Part shown: positions 20,084 through 27,734 of the stretch, piece by piece
Layout: every line of letters starts with the position of its first letter
Position numbering within the stretch: the first letter of the stretch is position 1
Assembly: GCA_025499625.1 (NCBI GenBank)
Contig: JAFMVD010000004.1
Location: 1 to 64,000 of the forward strand
Source of the DNA: Carboxylicivirga fragile
GTDB taxonomy: Bacteria; Bacteroidota; Bacteroidia; Bacteroidales; Marinilabiliaceae
DNA length: 64,000 nucleotides
Reading direction: 5' to 3'
Made by a program: the position numbers and the translations under genes
The notes under the pieces: model-generated
Databases searched by the model: none
What the model was told of the DNA's origin: nothing
Seen by the model: the letters and a program-made list of their open reading frames with translations, nothing else

Positions 20084-22109
20084 TATGGGACTAGAACAAA
20101 AAATCATAAAGCACTTTGAAGGTAAGGTCGTACGTAAGGACCTTACTAAGTTTGTTAAAGGTAATGCCGTTGTTCCAACCTATGTGTTAGAATATTTACT
20201 TGGTCAACATTGTGCTTCTTCAGATGATGAAATCGTAACGCAAGGCGTTGAAAAGGTAAAAGAGATTATCAAAAAACACTTCGTGCACCGTGATGAAGCT
20301 GAAGCTGTTAAGCATGATATTGTTACTAAAGGTAACCACCGTGTCATTGATAAAGTATCTGCCCGGTTAAATGATCGTAGAGGTATCTATGAAGCAGAGT
20401 TTGCCAACCTCGGACTTAAAAAAGTGACCATCAGTAATGATATTATTGCCAACCATAAAAAATTATTGACATCAGGTGTATGGTGCATTGTGAACCTATC
20501 TTACTTAGGTGGAGATGAAGGTAATGACTCACCTTGGGTGATTGAATCTTTAAAACCTATTCAAATCTCCCATGTAGATTTGGAGGAATTTAAATCGTTA
20601 CGCTCTCATTTTACCAAAGACGAATGGATCGACCTGTTGATGCAAAGTATTGGCTTAAATCCTGAGCAGTTTAACTTCAGGGGGAAGCTGATTCAATTAA
20701 CCCGTATGGTTTCCTTCTGTGAAAACAACTACAACCTGATCGAACTTGGTCCTAAAGGAACAGGTAAGAGCCATATCTATTCGGAACTATCACCACATGG
20801 GATGTTGATCTCCGGTGGTGAAGTAACTCAAGCCAAACTATTCGTTAACAATAGTAATGGTCAAATTGGTCTGGTTGGTTATTGGGATAATGTGGCTTTT
20901 GATGAGTTTGCCGGAATCACTAAGCGAGTGGATAAGAACCTAGTAGATACCATGAAGAACTACATGGCAAACAAATCCTTCTCTAGGGGTAGTTCACCTT
21001 ATGGTGCAGCAGCATCATTCTCGTTTGTGGGTAATACCATGCATTCAGTAACCCATATGATTAAGCATTCGGATTTATTTGAAGCATTACCTAAAGCATA
21101 TCACGATTCTGCATTTCTGGATCGTATACACTGTTATATTCCCGGATGGGAGGTGCAGAAGTTACGTAATGAATTATTTACTGATGGTAATGGGTTTATT
21201 GCTGATTATCTGGCAGAGATACTAAAAGTGTTACGTAAGGATGATTACTCGCACTTATGCAGTAAATATTTCGAATTATCAGAAGGTATCACCACAAGGG
21301 ATCGTACGGCTGTTTTAAAGACCTTCTCTGGCTTGTGTAAGATTATATACCCTCATGGAGATTGCTCGAAAGAAGAAGCTAAAGAATTGCTTGATTTTGC
21401 TCTGGAAGGTAGACGAAGAGTTAAGAACCAGCTTGCCATCATCGATGAGACCTTCTCTGAAGTTGAATTCTCATACACCAATGGTACTAACAAGATTGCA
21501 GTACTAACCCTTGAGGAAAAACAGTATCCAAGTCTATTTAAAAAAGAGGGAGATGAAGAAACTGAGACCTATGAGGAAATACCAATGGTTGTTGAGAGAA
21601 CTACAACACCAAAAGAAGAACTGTTGTCGGGCAAGCATGTGGTATACGAAGAAAACACTAAAGGGGTAAGTTATGAGAAACTCTTTGCGCCATACCTTAA
21701 AGGGGCACGAAGAATAACCATCAATGATCCATACCTACGATTATTCTACCAAGTGAAGAACCTGATGGAATTCATCCAGATGGTTCACAAGAACAAAACC
21801 ATTGGTGAGGACATTGAGATAAGTGTTGTTACCAAATACGATGAATTTAAAGAGCAGGAAAGTGAGGAGCGTTTCGAACAACTTAAAGAAAGTATCGATG
21901 GCTCAGGCATTGTATTCGACTATGAATTCGACCAGTCTTTGAGTTTTCATGCTAGAAGTATCGAAACCGACACTGGATGGAAAATTAGCATAGATAGAGG
22001 TCTGGACATCTTCCAGCCATACGATTTTAAGAATCCATTTAATTTGGCAAATACCCTTCAGGAAGAGCGAGAAGTTAAGAAGTTTGAAATTACTTATTTG
22101 AGGGAGTAA
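20073..22109 (+). CDS. brxL: BREX ATPase BrxL, MIT_C-tailed variant
   Basis: A 678-aa AAA+ protein. The N-terminus reads FEGKVVRKDLTKFVKGNAVVPTYVLEYLLGQ, the hallmark of BrxL, shown here in pieces: GKVVRKDL, VPTYVLEYLLGQ. Walker A is GPKGTGKS from residue 226; YWDNVAFDEFAG gives a Walker B. Instead of a recognisable Lon Ser-Lys protease domain, the C-terminus (about 545-678) reads like an MIT_C (phospholipase D-like) domain: ARRITINDPYLRLFYQ, HARSIETDTGWKISIDRGLD. BrxL forms DNA-binding ring complexes in other BREX systems. The start could instead be ATG 20085, which would avoid overlap with pglZ. Last gene of the operon. Confidence 0.93.
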   Translation: MSGNMGLEQKIIKHFEGKVVRKDLTKFVKGNAVVPTYVLEYLLGQHCASSDDEIVTQGVEKVKEIIKKHFVHRDEAEAVKHDIVTKGNHRVIDKVSARLNDRRGIYEAEFANLGLKKVTISNDIIANHKKLLTSGVWCIVNLSYLGGDEGNDSPWVIESLKPIQISHVDLEEFKSLRSHFTKDEWIDLLMQSIGLNPEQFNFRGKLIQLTRMVSFCENNYNLIELGPKGTGKSHIYSELSPHGMLISGGEVTQAKLFVNNSNGQIGLVGYWDNVAFDEFAGITKRVDKNLVDTMKNYMANKSFSRGSSPYGAAASFSFVGNTMHSVTHMIKHSDLFEALPKAYHDSAFLDRIHCYIPGWEVQKLRNELFTDGNGFIADYLAEILKVLRKDDYSHLCSKYFELSEGITTRDRTAVLKTFSGLCKIIYPHGDCSKEEAKELLDFALEGRRRVKNQLAIIDETFSEVEFSYTNGTNKIAVLTLEEKQYPSLFKKEGDEETETYEEIPMVVERTTTPKEELLSGKHVVYEENTKGVSYEKLFAPYLKGARRITINDPYLRLFYQVKNLMEFIQMVHKNKTIGEDIEISVVTKYDEFKEQESEERFEQLKESIDGSGIVFDYEFDQSLSFHARSIETDTGWKISIDRGLDIFQPYDFKNPFNLANTLQEEREVKKFEITYLRE

Positions 22110-22159
22110 GTTTTTAAGCATTTAATTATCGATAGCTAAAACTATAAACAATTTCATAG

Positions 22160-22894
22160 ATGGATGATAATATAAAATCAGAGTTTAAACAGAAAAAAAT
22201 TAATCACATTTTTCATTATACAAGAAGATATGATTGGCTGAAGAAAATTTTAGATTCTGGATTTGCGCCTTCTTATTGTCATGAAAATATTAGTGAGTTT
22301 GAATATTTTATTCCAATGGTAAGCTTTTGTAACATCCCATTAAAAGATGTTGATAATTATATGAGGTATGGGAAATATGGTATTGGGATGAGTATGGAGT
22401 GGGCAGTTAGAAATAGTATTTCGCCTGTTATATACATTCACGAGCAAACTCCATTTCAGAATTTTTATAGTCTTTTCTCCAGTTATAGAAAATACGATCA
22501 GACACTAAGTTTTCAAGATATGTCTATAAAAGTCGTTCAATACTTTAAAAATTGGAAGACACAATATCGAGGAAATGAAATTATCACATATCATGAAAGA
22601 GAATGGCGGTATATACCAAACCTGAACGGTAAGAAGCCGATTATAAAGGTTGATGACCATGAATTTAAAGATTATCAAGATAAGAATAAGATTAAGAAAC
22701 CCCACTTTCCGGAAAAAGCCTTAAAGATCAATAGTATATCTGACTTAAAATATATTACAGTGAAGGATGAAAAACAAAGATTTGAAATATTGGACCTCCT
22801 AAAATTAAAATTTACTGATAAAAGTGTGACAGAAGCTTTGGTCGGGGGGCAATTATTGATTCTCACAATAGACCAACTTCATAATGATTTCTAA
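22160..22894 (+). CDS. AbiGi-like abortive infection protein
   Basis: The 244-aa product has the pattern of the AbiGi family (Pfam annotation: putative abortive phage resistance protein, antitoxin). It has INHIFHYTRRYDWLKKIL near the N-terminus, then DSGFAPSYCHENIS, MVSFCNIPLKDVDNY, and YGIGMSMEWAVRN followed by SPVIYIHEQ. In the lactococcal AbiG system AbiGi pairs with the nucleotidyltransferase toxin AbiGii. No AbiGii is present here; instead a HEPN-like gene follows after 123 nt. It lies 50 nt after brxL in the same direction, and may read through from the BREX operon. Confidence 0.7.
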   Translation: MDDNIKSEFKQKKINHIFHYTRRYDWLKKILDSGFAPSYCHENISEFEYFIPMVSFCNIPLKDVDNYMRYGKYGIGMSMEWAVRNSISPVIYIHEQTPFQNFYSLFSSYRKYDQTLSFQDMSIKVVQYFKNWKTQYRGNEIITYHEREWRYIPNLNGKKPIIKVDDHEFKDYQDKNKIKKPHFPEKALKINSISDLKYITVKDEKQRFEILDLLKLKFTDKSVTEALVGGQLLILTIDQLHNDF

Positions 22895-23017
22895 TCCGTT
22901 TTAGTAAAATACCCATAATTAACACTTTGATATAGTACTTCCAATTGAAGTTATACATGCATAAAGCCTTGAGTCAGCAGATAAGTACTATTGAAATTAT
23001 TTTTTTAGCTAAAAAAT

Positions 23018-24085
23018 ATGAACCAAGAAACAAAAGAAAATTTACGAGTATTTGTTGAGTTGTTGAAAAACAACAATAACTACTTTGATAATAAGAAAGT
23101 TAAAGTTCACTTAAAAGACTGGAATATATTAAGTTCCGAAGATGATATTAATAAAATTAAATTCAAAGGAGACAACAAGAGTGAAGTATTAAGTATTCTG
23201 AGAGAAATTGAAGACAAATTAAGAAACGATTTTATAAACGATCCAAACTATAATTACTTAGTAGATTTAAGAATTAGAAACTCTGTGGGAAGTATAACTG
23301 AGTTAGTTTCTATGCCATTAAAAGTAATAACGCCATCTGGAGAAATACAAGAAAACTCTTTTTACAACGAAGAGAAAGTAAGGGAAGAGTCATTTAGGTT
23401 AAGAATGATTGATTGCCTAGTAAGTAAAGATGAAGTTATATGTTATAAGATTGCGGAAATTATCAAGTCTAGTTATATTTCTGTTGGGATGATAGATTCT
23501 CTGGGTTTAGTAACAGTTTATGTCAAGGATAGTGATTCCATAAACTTGTTGGAGAACGAATATAAGAAACAAATCATTCAAGTATTCATTGATATTCTTG
23601 GTGAAGATGGTCTATCTCTGGATAATTTAGTATACAAAGAATATCCAAGTGATTTTTTTAAATCTATTGCCTATGATAATGACGGTAGTTTTCAAATTAA
23701 AATAAATGAACTTAGAAGCAACGCAGGATTAATTAATGATAACACGGAGCGAGAAATTAATATTGCTCTTGGTCTAATCGAGCAAGAACAATATTTATCG
23801 GCACTACGATTATTATTAATCATTGTTGAAGAAATTACAGATGAGATCATACTAAGGACTGAATCCTGGAGTGCTCAAGGAGAAATTATTGGTTTAAGAA
23901 AAAAGATTGCCCTCCTATCTGAAAAATATAATTTCAAAATGAGTACAATATATTTTACTACTGATATTGTGGATATTAGAAATTCTTTTGTTCATGCTTC
24001 AATTAATTTAAAAGACCAAACCAGTTTGTTAGTATACGTTAACTTCGTGATGGATGAGATGATTAAAATTATTAACATTAAGTAA
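23018..24085 (+). CDS. HEPN-like (Rx4H) candidate effector
   Basis: A 355-aa protein without a named family. The last third is an all-helical segment that ends in DIRNSFVHASINL, in which Arg321 and His326 make an Rx4H motif with Asn322 next to the Arg, the classical HEPN ribonuclease pattern. HEPN proteins are frequent RNase toxins in abortive-infection loci. It lies downstream of the AbiGi-like gene in the same direction with a 123-nt gap, so it could be its partner. A perfect 9-bp terminator hairpin follows its stop. The N-terminal 240 residues have unknown fold. Confidence 0.65.
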   Translation: MNQETKENLRVFVELLKNNNNYFDNKKVKVHLKDWNILSSEDDINKIKFKGDNKSEVLSILREIEDKLRNDFINDPNYNYLVDLRIRNSVGSITELVSMPLKVITPSGEIQENSFYNEEKVREESFRLRMIDCLVSKDEVICYKIAEIIKSSYISVGMIDSLGLVTVYVKDSDSINLLENEYKKQIIQVFIDILGEDGLSLDNLVYKEYPSDFFKSIAYDNDGSFQIKINELRSNAGLINDNTEREINIALGLIEQEQYLSALRLLLIIVEEITDEIILRTESWSAQGEIIGLRKKIALLSEKYNFKMSTIYFTTDIVDIRNSFVHASINLKDQTSLLVYVNFVMDEMIKIINIK

Positions 24086-24090
24086 AAAAT

Positions 24091-24124
24091 ACTGTAGCCA
24101 AACTTTTCCGGGGGAGGCTACAGT
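24091..24124. terminator. Bidirectional terminator
   Basis: A perfect 9-bp stem, ACTGTAGCC at 24091-24099 with GGCTACAGT at 24116-24124, and a 16-nt loop. It sits between the converging ends of the HEPN-like gene (plus) and the small minus-strand gene, and is flanked by A-rich and T-rich sequence, so it can serve both. Confidence 0.7.
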
Positions 24125-24343
24125 TTAACTATAACATAGGTTAGGATTCCCCTTCACTAATTCTTTAGCTTCGAAATATACATAATCAAGATCATCATGA
24201 ATATGTGTTATCTCAACCATGGTCACTTCTTCATCAATTACAAGAGTCAACTTCATGCCCTCGTACAATAATCGATAACGGGTATATACATTATCATAGT
24301 CCACAAGAGTAGTACCGTCAGCATAATTATATAGTACATTCAA
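24125..24343 (-). CDS. Small hypothetical protein, paralogue-like to 26622-26948
   Basis: A 72-aa acidic beta-rich protein with no recognised family. The core spacing N-x-Y-x-R, then G-x-K/D-x-x-L, then a strand ending in YF resembles the core of the 108-aa protein encoded at 26622-26948 on the same strand: DNVYTRYRLLYEGMKLTLV versus SNIYSRHKHIKVGDKMMLL. The two may be distant copies of one small domain. It ends against a bidirectional terminator. Its own upstream region (24344-24440) contains no gene. Confidence 0.55.
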   Translation of the reverse strand: MNVLYNYADGTTLVDYDNVYTRYRLLYEGMKLTLVIDEEVTMVEITHIHDDLDYVYFEAKELVKGNPNLCYS

Positions 24344-24456
24344 TTGTTAATCAGTGTTGGTCGTATTAATTATGTGAATGGTGATAACGTAAAGTTACCA
24401 TCCTCTGTAATGTCTTGCTTTTCATCGTTTAACAAACAATTAGTATCTTTGTGGAA

Positions 24457-24626
24457 CAAGTCACGATCATTGAAAAATAACGTAAAAAAGTAGCACTTTC
24501 TTGTACCTACTAAATTGGGGGTTGCATGAATCGCTTATGAATAAAGGGGTGCGAGGGGTTAGGTTATGATTTAACTCGCTCTACAAACGGACATAAGAAT
24601 CACTCCCCCCAAGTAGTGGTTTTTTG
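24457..24626 (+). ncRNA. Structured small RNA candidate
   Basis: A TATCTTTG box (24444-24451) fits the TAnnTTTG -7 consensus, placing a start near 24457. About 50 nt later CCTACTAAATTGGGGG (24506-24521) can pair, with a small bulge, with CCCCCCAAGTAGTGG (24605-24619), which is directly followed by TTTTTT (24620-24625). Inside, CGAGGGGTTA pairs with TAACTCG to form a second hairpin. No reading frame of useful length exists. The closed long-range stem plus U-run suggests a discrete RNA of about 170 nt. 6S RNA is one possible identity by size, not shown by sequence. Confidence 0.5.
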
Positions 24627-24754
24627 TTTATAGACCATCCCAAAGCCTTATGAATACTGAGTTTTTAGATTCTATACGTTACAAGTTCTACAATAGACTC
24701 GAACCTTTTTGGGGGCAGAAAGGGGTAATATAAATTAATATTAAACGAATTTTA

Positions 24755-26107
24755 ATGAAATCAATAGTTGAAATTATTGTTGACAAGTCTGGTAGTATGG
24801 GATATATGAATGGCTCAAAAGATCATGAGAATAAATATCTTTTGCCAGATGGCTCAACTCGTATGTCTTTAGCTAAGAAAATACTATCACAAGATATTAT
24901 TCCAATTATTGATTATGCCTCTCTTATTGTAATAAGAACCTTTAGAGTATCACGAAACGGAAAACAGGACTTCAATGATGTTGAGAAAATATATGATGGT
25001 GAGTATGATAAAGATAGGGTTACTAGAATTATAAGTGCCCTTGACAATCCTCCTCCGGGAGGTTCTCCGATTTCTGCTGCTATTGAAATGGCTATTACTA
25101 ACCTGAAATCATTTAGTAATTATGATAGAAAGATTATCTTAATTACCGATGGTGAAGAAAATGGAGGAGGTGATTATAAGAAAACGATCGAAGAAGCGGA
25201 GACAATACATGGTGTTCCCTGTGGTGTTTTTATTGTTGGAATTGATCAGGATGATTCAGCAGAACAAAAGTCCAAAAAAATAACTCAAGCCACCGGAGGT
25301 AAATATTTAAACCTTAAGACTAATAATTATGAGACATCAAGTGTTTCATCAGTTTTAAGTGGATTTAAATCATCTATTTTAGCTAGTAGTGTAGAAAATC
25401 TTACCAAATCTGTTGAAGTATCAAGTGATCTAAATACGGCAATTGAAGATGTAAATAGTGAAACAACTAGGATTGTAATTCAAGAGCAAGAAGAGGAAAA
25501 AAAAGAACAGATTAACCTTGAAGCAAATGGAGATAAGGAAACTATTCAGAATATCAAGGAAGCGAGTATTAGTGAAGTTGTAAACAACAACTCTCAATCA
25601 ATTAATATTATTTCCAAACAGTTAAGTATTATCTCAGATGAAATTAAGCAAATACGTTCATTCGACAATTTACCTGATAGTGAAGAGTTCTATGAAAACA
25701 AAGAGTTGAACGAAAAAACAAGGGTTAATAGTGAGACATTTGTTTACGATATGTTGAAGAAGATGTATCAGGATCGAGTTGTGTGGTTTAATAAGGATGG
25801 CGAGAGTCATTCGGCTTGTGATTTTCAGATATTAAAACCAGACAAGAGTATAGAATATTACATCGATTGTAAGGCTTCCAAAAATAATACTAACCAATTC
25901 TTAATGACTGAAAATGAGTGGGACTTGTTTCTTAATAACACTAAGAATTATCAGATATATTTCGTTTCTAATGCATTAACTAATCCGGAATTATTAATCG
26001 TTGATAATTTACTGGATTGGATTTTATCAGGTCGTGTTGTTCCGTTTTCATCTAAGAAGATTTGCCTTAAAGCAGGACGAATTTTGCTAACGATTAATGA
26101 AAAATAA
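24755..26107 (+). CDS. VWA domain protein with C-terminal DUF3883/PD-(D/E)XK-like domain
   Basis: Residues 1-215 are a von Willebrand A domain with an intact MIDAS: Asp10-Ser12-Ser14 in VDKSGSMG and ITDGEENGGG later. A helical, coiled-coil-like linker (about 220-320) follows. Residues about 325-450 resemble the DUF3883-type nuclease-like domain: an ETFVYDMLKKMY helix, YYIDCKAS as the D/E-x-K strand, and MTENEWDLFLNN. No signal peptide or membrane span, so it is cytosolic. There is no MoxR ATPase next door, unlike many VWA systems. The gene sits alone behind the small RNA candidate, at the right end of the defence island. Confidence 0.75.
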   Translation: MKSIVEIIVDKSGSMGYMNGSKDHENKYLLPDGSTRMSLAKKILSQDIIPIIDYASLIVIRTFRVSRNGKQDFNDVEKIYDGEYDKDRVTRIISALDNPPPGGSPISAAIEMAITNLKSFSNYDRKIILITDGEENGGGDYKKTIEEAETIHGVPCGVFIVGIDQDDSAEQKSKKITQATGGKYLNLKTNNYETSSVSSVLSGFKSSILASSVENLTKSVEVSSDLNTAIEDVNSETTRIVIQEQEEEKKEQINLEANGDKETIQNIKEASISEVVNNNSQSINIISKQLSIISDEIKQIRSFDNLPDSEEFYENKELNEKTRVNSETFVYDMLKKMYQDRVVWFNKDGESHSACDFQILKPDKSIEYYIDCKASKNNTNQFLMTENEWDLFLNNTKNYQIYFVSNALTNPELLIVDNLLDWILSGRVVPFSSKKICLKAGRILLTINEK

Positions 26108-26164
26108 CGCTCATAGTATGAATACCATAACCATTATCTATCGTCTATTTGTAAAAGCCATAAG

Positions 26165-26563
26165 ATGCAAGACCATATAACTAAGTTGGTTTTATTATTC
26201 CTGTTTTTCCTAGCAACATCAATGAGTTGTGAGAAAGAAGACGTAGAGCCATCAAATCATTATAAGATTGATATAGAGTATTCAATTTCCCCCAATTTAT
26301 CGTTCACCATAAGCAATATAAATGATTCACGATGCCCTGAAGGTGCAAGATGTTTTTGGGAAGGTGATGTTGCAATGGATTTCCTTATTGAAGAAGGTAA
26401 TAGTGTTATTGATACCACTCTAGACCTAAGTTATCACCGGGATAATCCATCCGAATTCGGGGGGTATAGATTTGAGATCACCGATGTCCTTCCTTACCCT
26501 AAATTGGGCACAGTGATTGAATTGGATGAGGTAAGGGTTGTAATGGACTTGGTTAAACAATAA
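26165..26563 (+). CDS. Small lipoprotein
   Basis: A 132-aa protein whose N-terminus is a type II signal peptide: LVLLFLFFLATSMSC with the lipobox Cys at residue 20. The mature part is beta-rich and contains CPEGARCFWEGD, a two-Cys loop common in small Bacteroidota lipoproteins of unknown role. Likely anchored to the outer or inner membrane. A weak hairpin with GGGG/CCCC arms follows its stop, between it and the converging minus-strand gene. Confidence 0.7.
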   Translation: MQDHITKLVLLFLFFLATSMSCEKEDVEPSNHYKIDIEYSISPNLSFTISNINDSRCPEGARCFWEGDVAMDFLIEEGNSVIDTTLDLSYHRDNPSEFGGYRFEITDVLPYPKLGTVIELDEVRVVMDLVKQ

Positions 26564-26621
26564 AAGGGGCAGCAACATACTAACAAAGTTACCACCCCCT
26601 AACTATAAACGAATCAAAAAG

Positions 26622-26948
26622 TCATTGTGTTTTATCGTCAGTATTTTCAACCAACAAGTCCCACACATAGTCCAAGTTCATCATTGTGAAATAAGGATCT
26701 GAATCAAGGTCTATTGCCACAAGAATCTCCTGACATGCTTCTAGATCAATAAGATCGAAATAAACTATTCGCCCATTGATCTGGATGCGTTTTATCTGCA
26801 CTGGTGTTGGTGAAGTTTTATCCATTAGCAGCATCATTTTATCCCCTACTTTTATGTGTTTATGTCTGGAGTAAATGTTGCTTAAATGAATAAGAGTTTC
26901 GTCTTCTGCATATGCTGTGGTGGTGGGTTGTTGTACATTCGTTTTCAT
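26622..26948 (-). CDS. Small hypothetical protein
   Basis: A 108-aa acidic protein with no recognised family. The middle part (HLSNIYSRHKHIKVGD then VYFDLIDLE) shares spacing with the 72-aa protein at 24125-24343, suggesting a common small beta domain. The C-terminal extension, ending YVWDLLVENTDDKTQ, is absent from the shorter protein. The gene is isolated, with a non-coding stretch upstream. No signal peptide. Confidence 0.6.
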   Translation of the reverse strand: MKTNVQQPTTTAYAEDETLIHLSNIYSRHKHIKVGDKMMLLMDKTSPTPVQIKRIQINGRIVYFDLIDLEACQEILVAIDLDSDPYFTMMNLDYVWDLLVENTDDKTQ

Positions 26949-27548
26949 ATGATTCGTTTTCTATAAATACTGCTTTAAATGGTTTTGGACGATACAACTG
27001 TATGAATATTCAAACCAACAATGGGGTTATGCTTCTATGAGAGGCTGTGGACAATGGAATTTATTGTAAGTGTACAATTCAACACTATTGGTGGGGAGAA
27101 CAATGTGTTCTCTTGTGGTGACATGGATTTGATGTACAATCAATGGTCTGAGATTGATAACCGTTTCTTTGGGGGGATGAGGTAAATAATGTACGTGATA
27201 TTGAGTGTTTAATGCGCTAATGTACAGTAAAAGCCGTATCCGGGGGTATGTTTGATGCCCCCCCCCGGCACTCTATATACAGCTAGGGTCGAGCGTGAAT
27301 GAGGGGGCGGATAGAATCAAAAAACTCATATATTATTTCGATTCCCCATTATTTGGGATCGTAAAAAATTTTGAAAAAAAATTGTGTAGTGGTGGAAAAG
27401 TGAATTGTAATTGATTTTGGCAATAGGTTAGAATAAATAAAAGTGTTTTAAACGATTGAAACATAAATGGTAATGAAATATTTGTAATAATCCAGAATTA
27501 ACATTATATTATGTAGGAATTAGTATTCACACACTAGTTTCCCGATAT
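26949..27548. other. Gene-poor intergenic stretch
   Basis: About 600 nt without a convincing gene. It contains a 54-codon frame on the plus strand (27021-27185, product ending IDNRFFGGMR) that I cannot support beyond its openness, and a G/C hairpin at 27240-27268 (CCGGGGG paired with CCCCCGG inside a run of nine C), not followed by a T-run. The C-run and the GC-rich patch that follows (27270-27312) differ from the AT-rich surroundings. No tRNA or repeat array seen. Confidence 0.5.
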
Positions 27549-27586
27549 TAAAAAGGGGTGGTACATTAGTTTGTGTCACCCTTTTT
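27549..27586 (+). terminator. Terminator, copy 1 of a flanking repeat
   Basis: AAAAGGGGTG and CACCCTTTTT pair around a loop, and the T-run fits an intrinsic terminator. The loop sequence (gtacattagtttgtgt) is nearly repeated at the terminator after 29279. No plus-strand gene ends just upstream, so this copy appears orphaned. Confidence 0.6.
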
Positions 27587-27734
27587 ATTTGGAATTGCAG
27601 AAAAAACATGAGAAAAGGTGATGGTGTAATTATTGATTAGGATAATGACGTAACATAGTAACTGTAGTTGTCAGATGTAGAAATTGAATATTTTTGTTTA
27701 CTTTAACAGGCATTATGTACGTCAAATTATATTT

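Noticed and set aside
27021-27185. 54-codon plus-strand frame
   Set aside because: Open and with a plausible composition but no ribosome-binding signal, neighbour or family support; mentioned only within the intergenic entry.
27240-27268. G/C hairpin with a run of nine C as a terminator
   Set aside because: No T-run follows on either strand and no gene ends beside it; kept only as a note in the intergenic entry.
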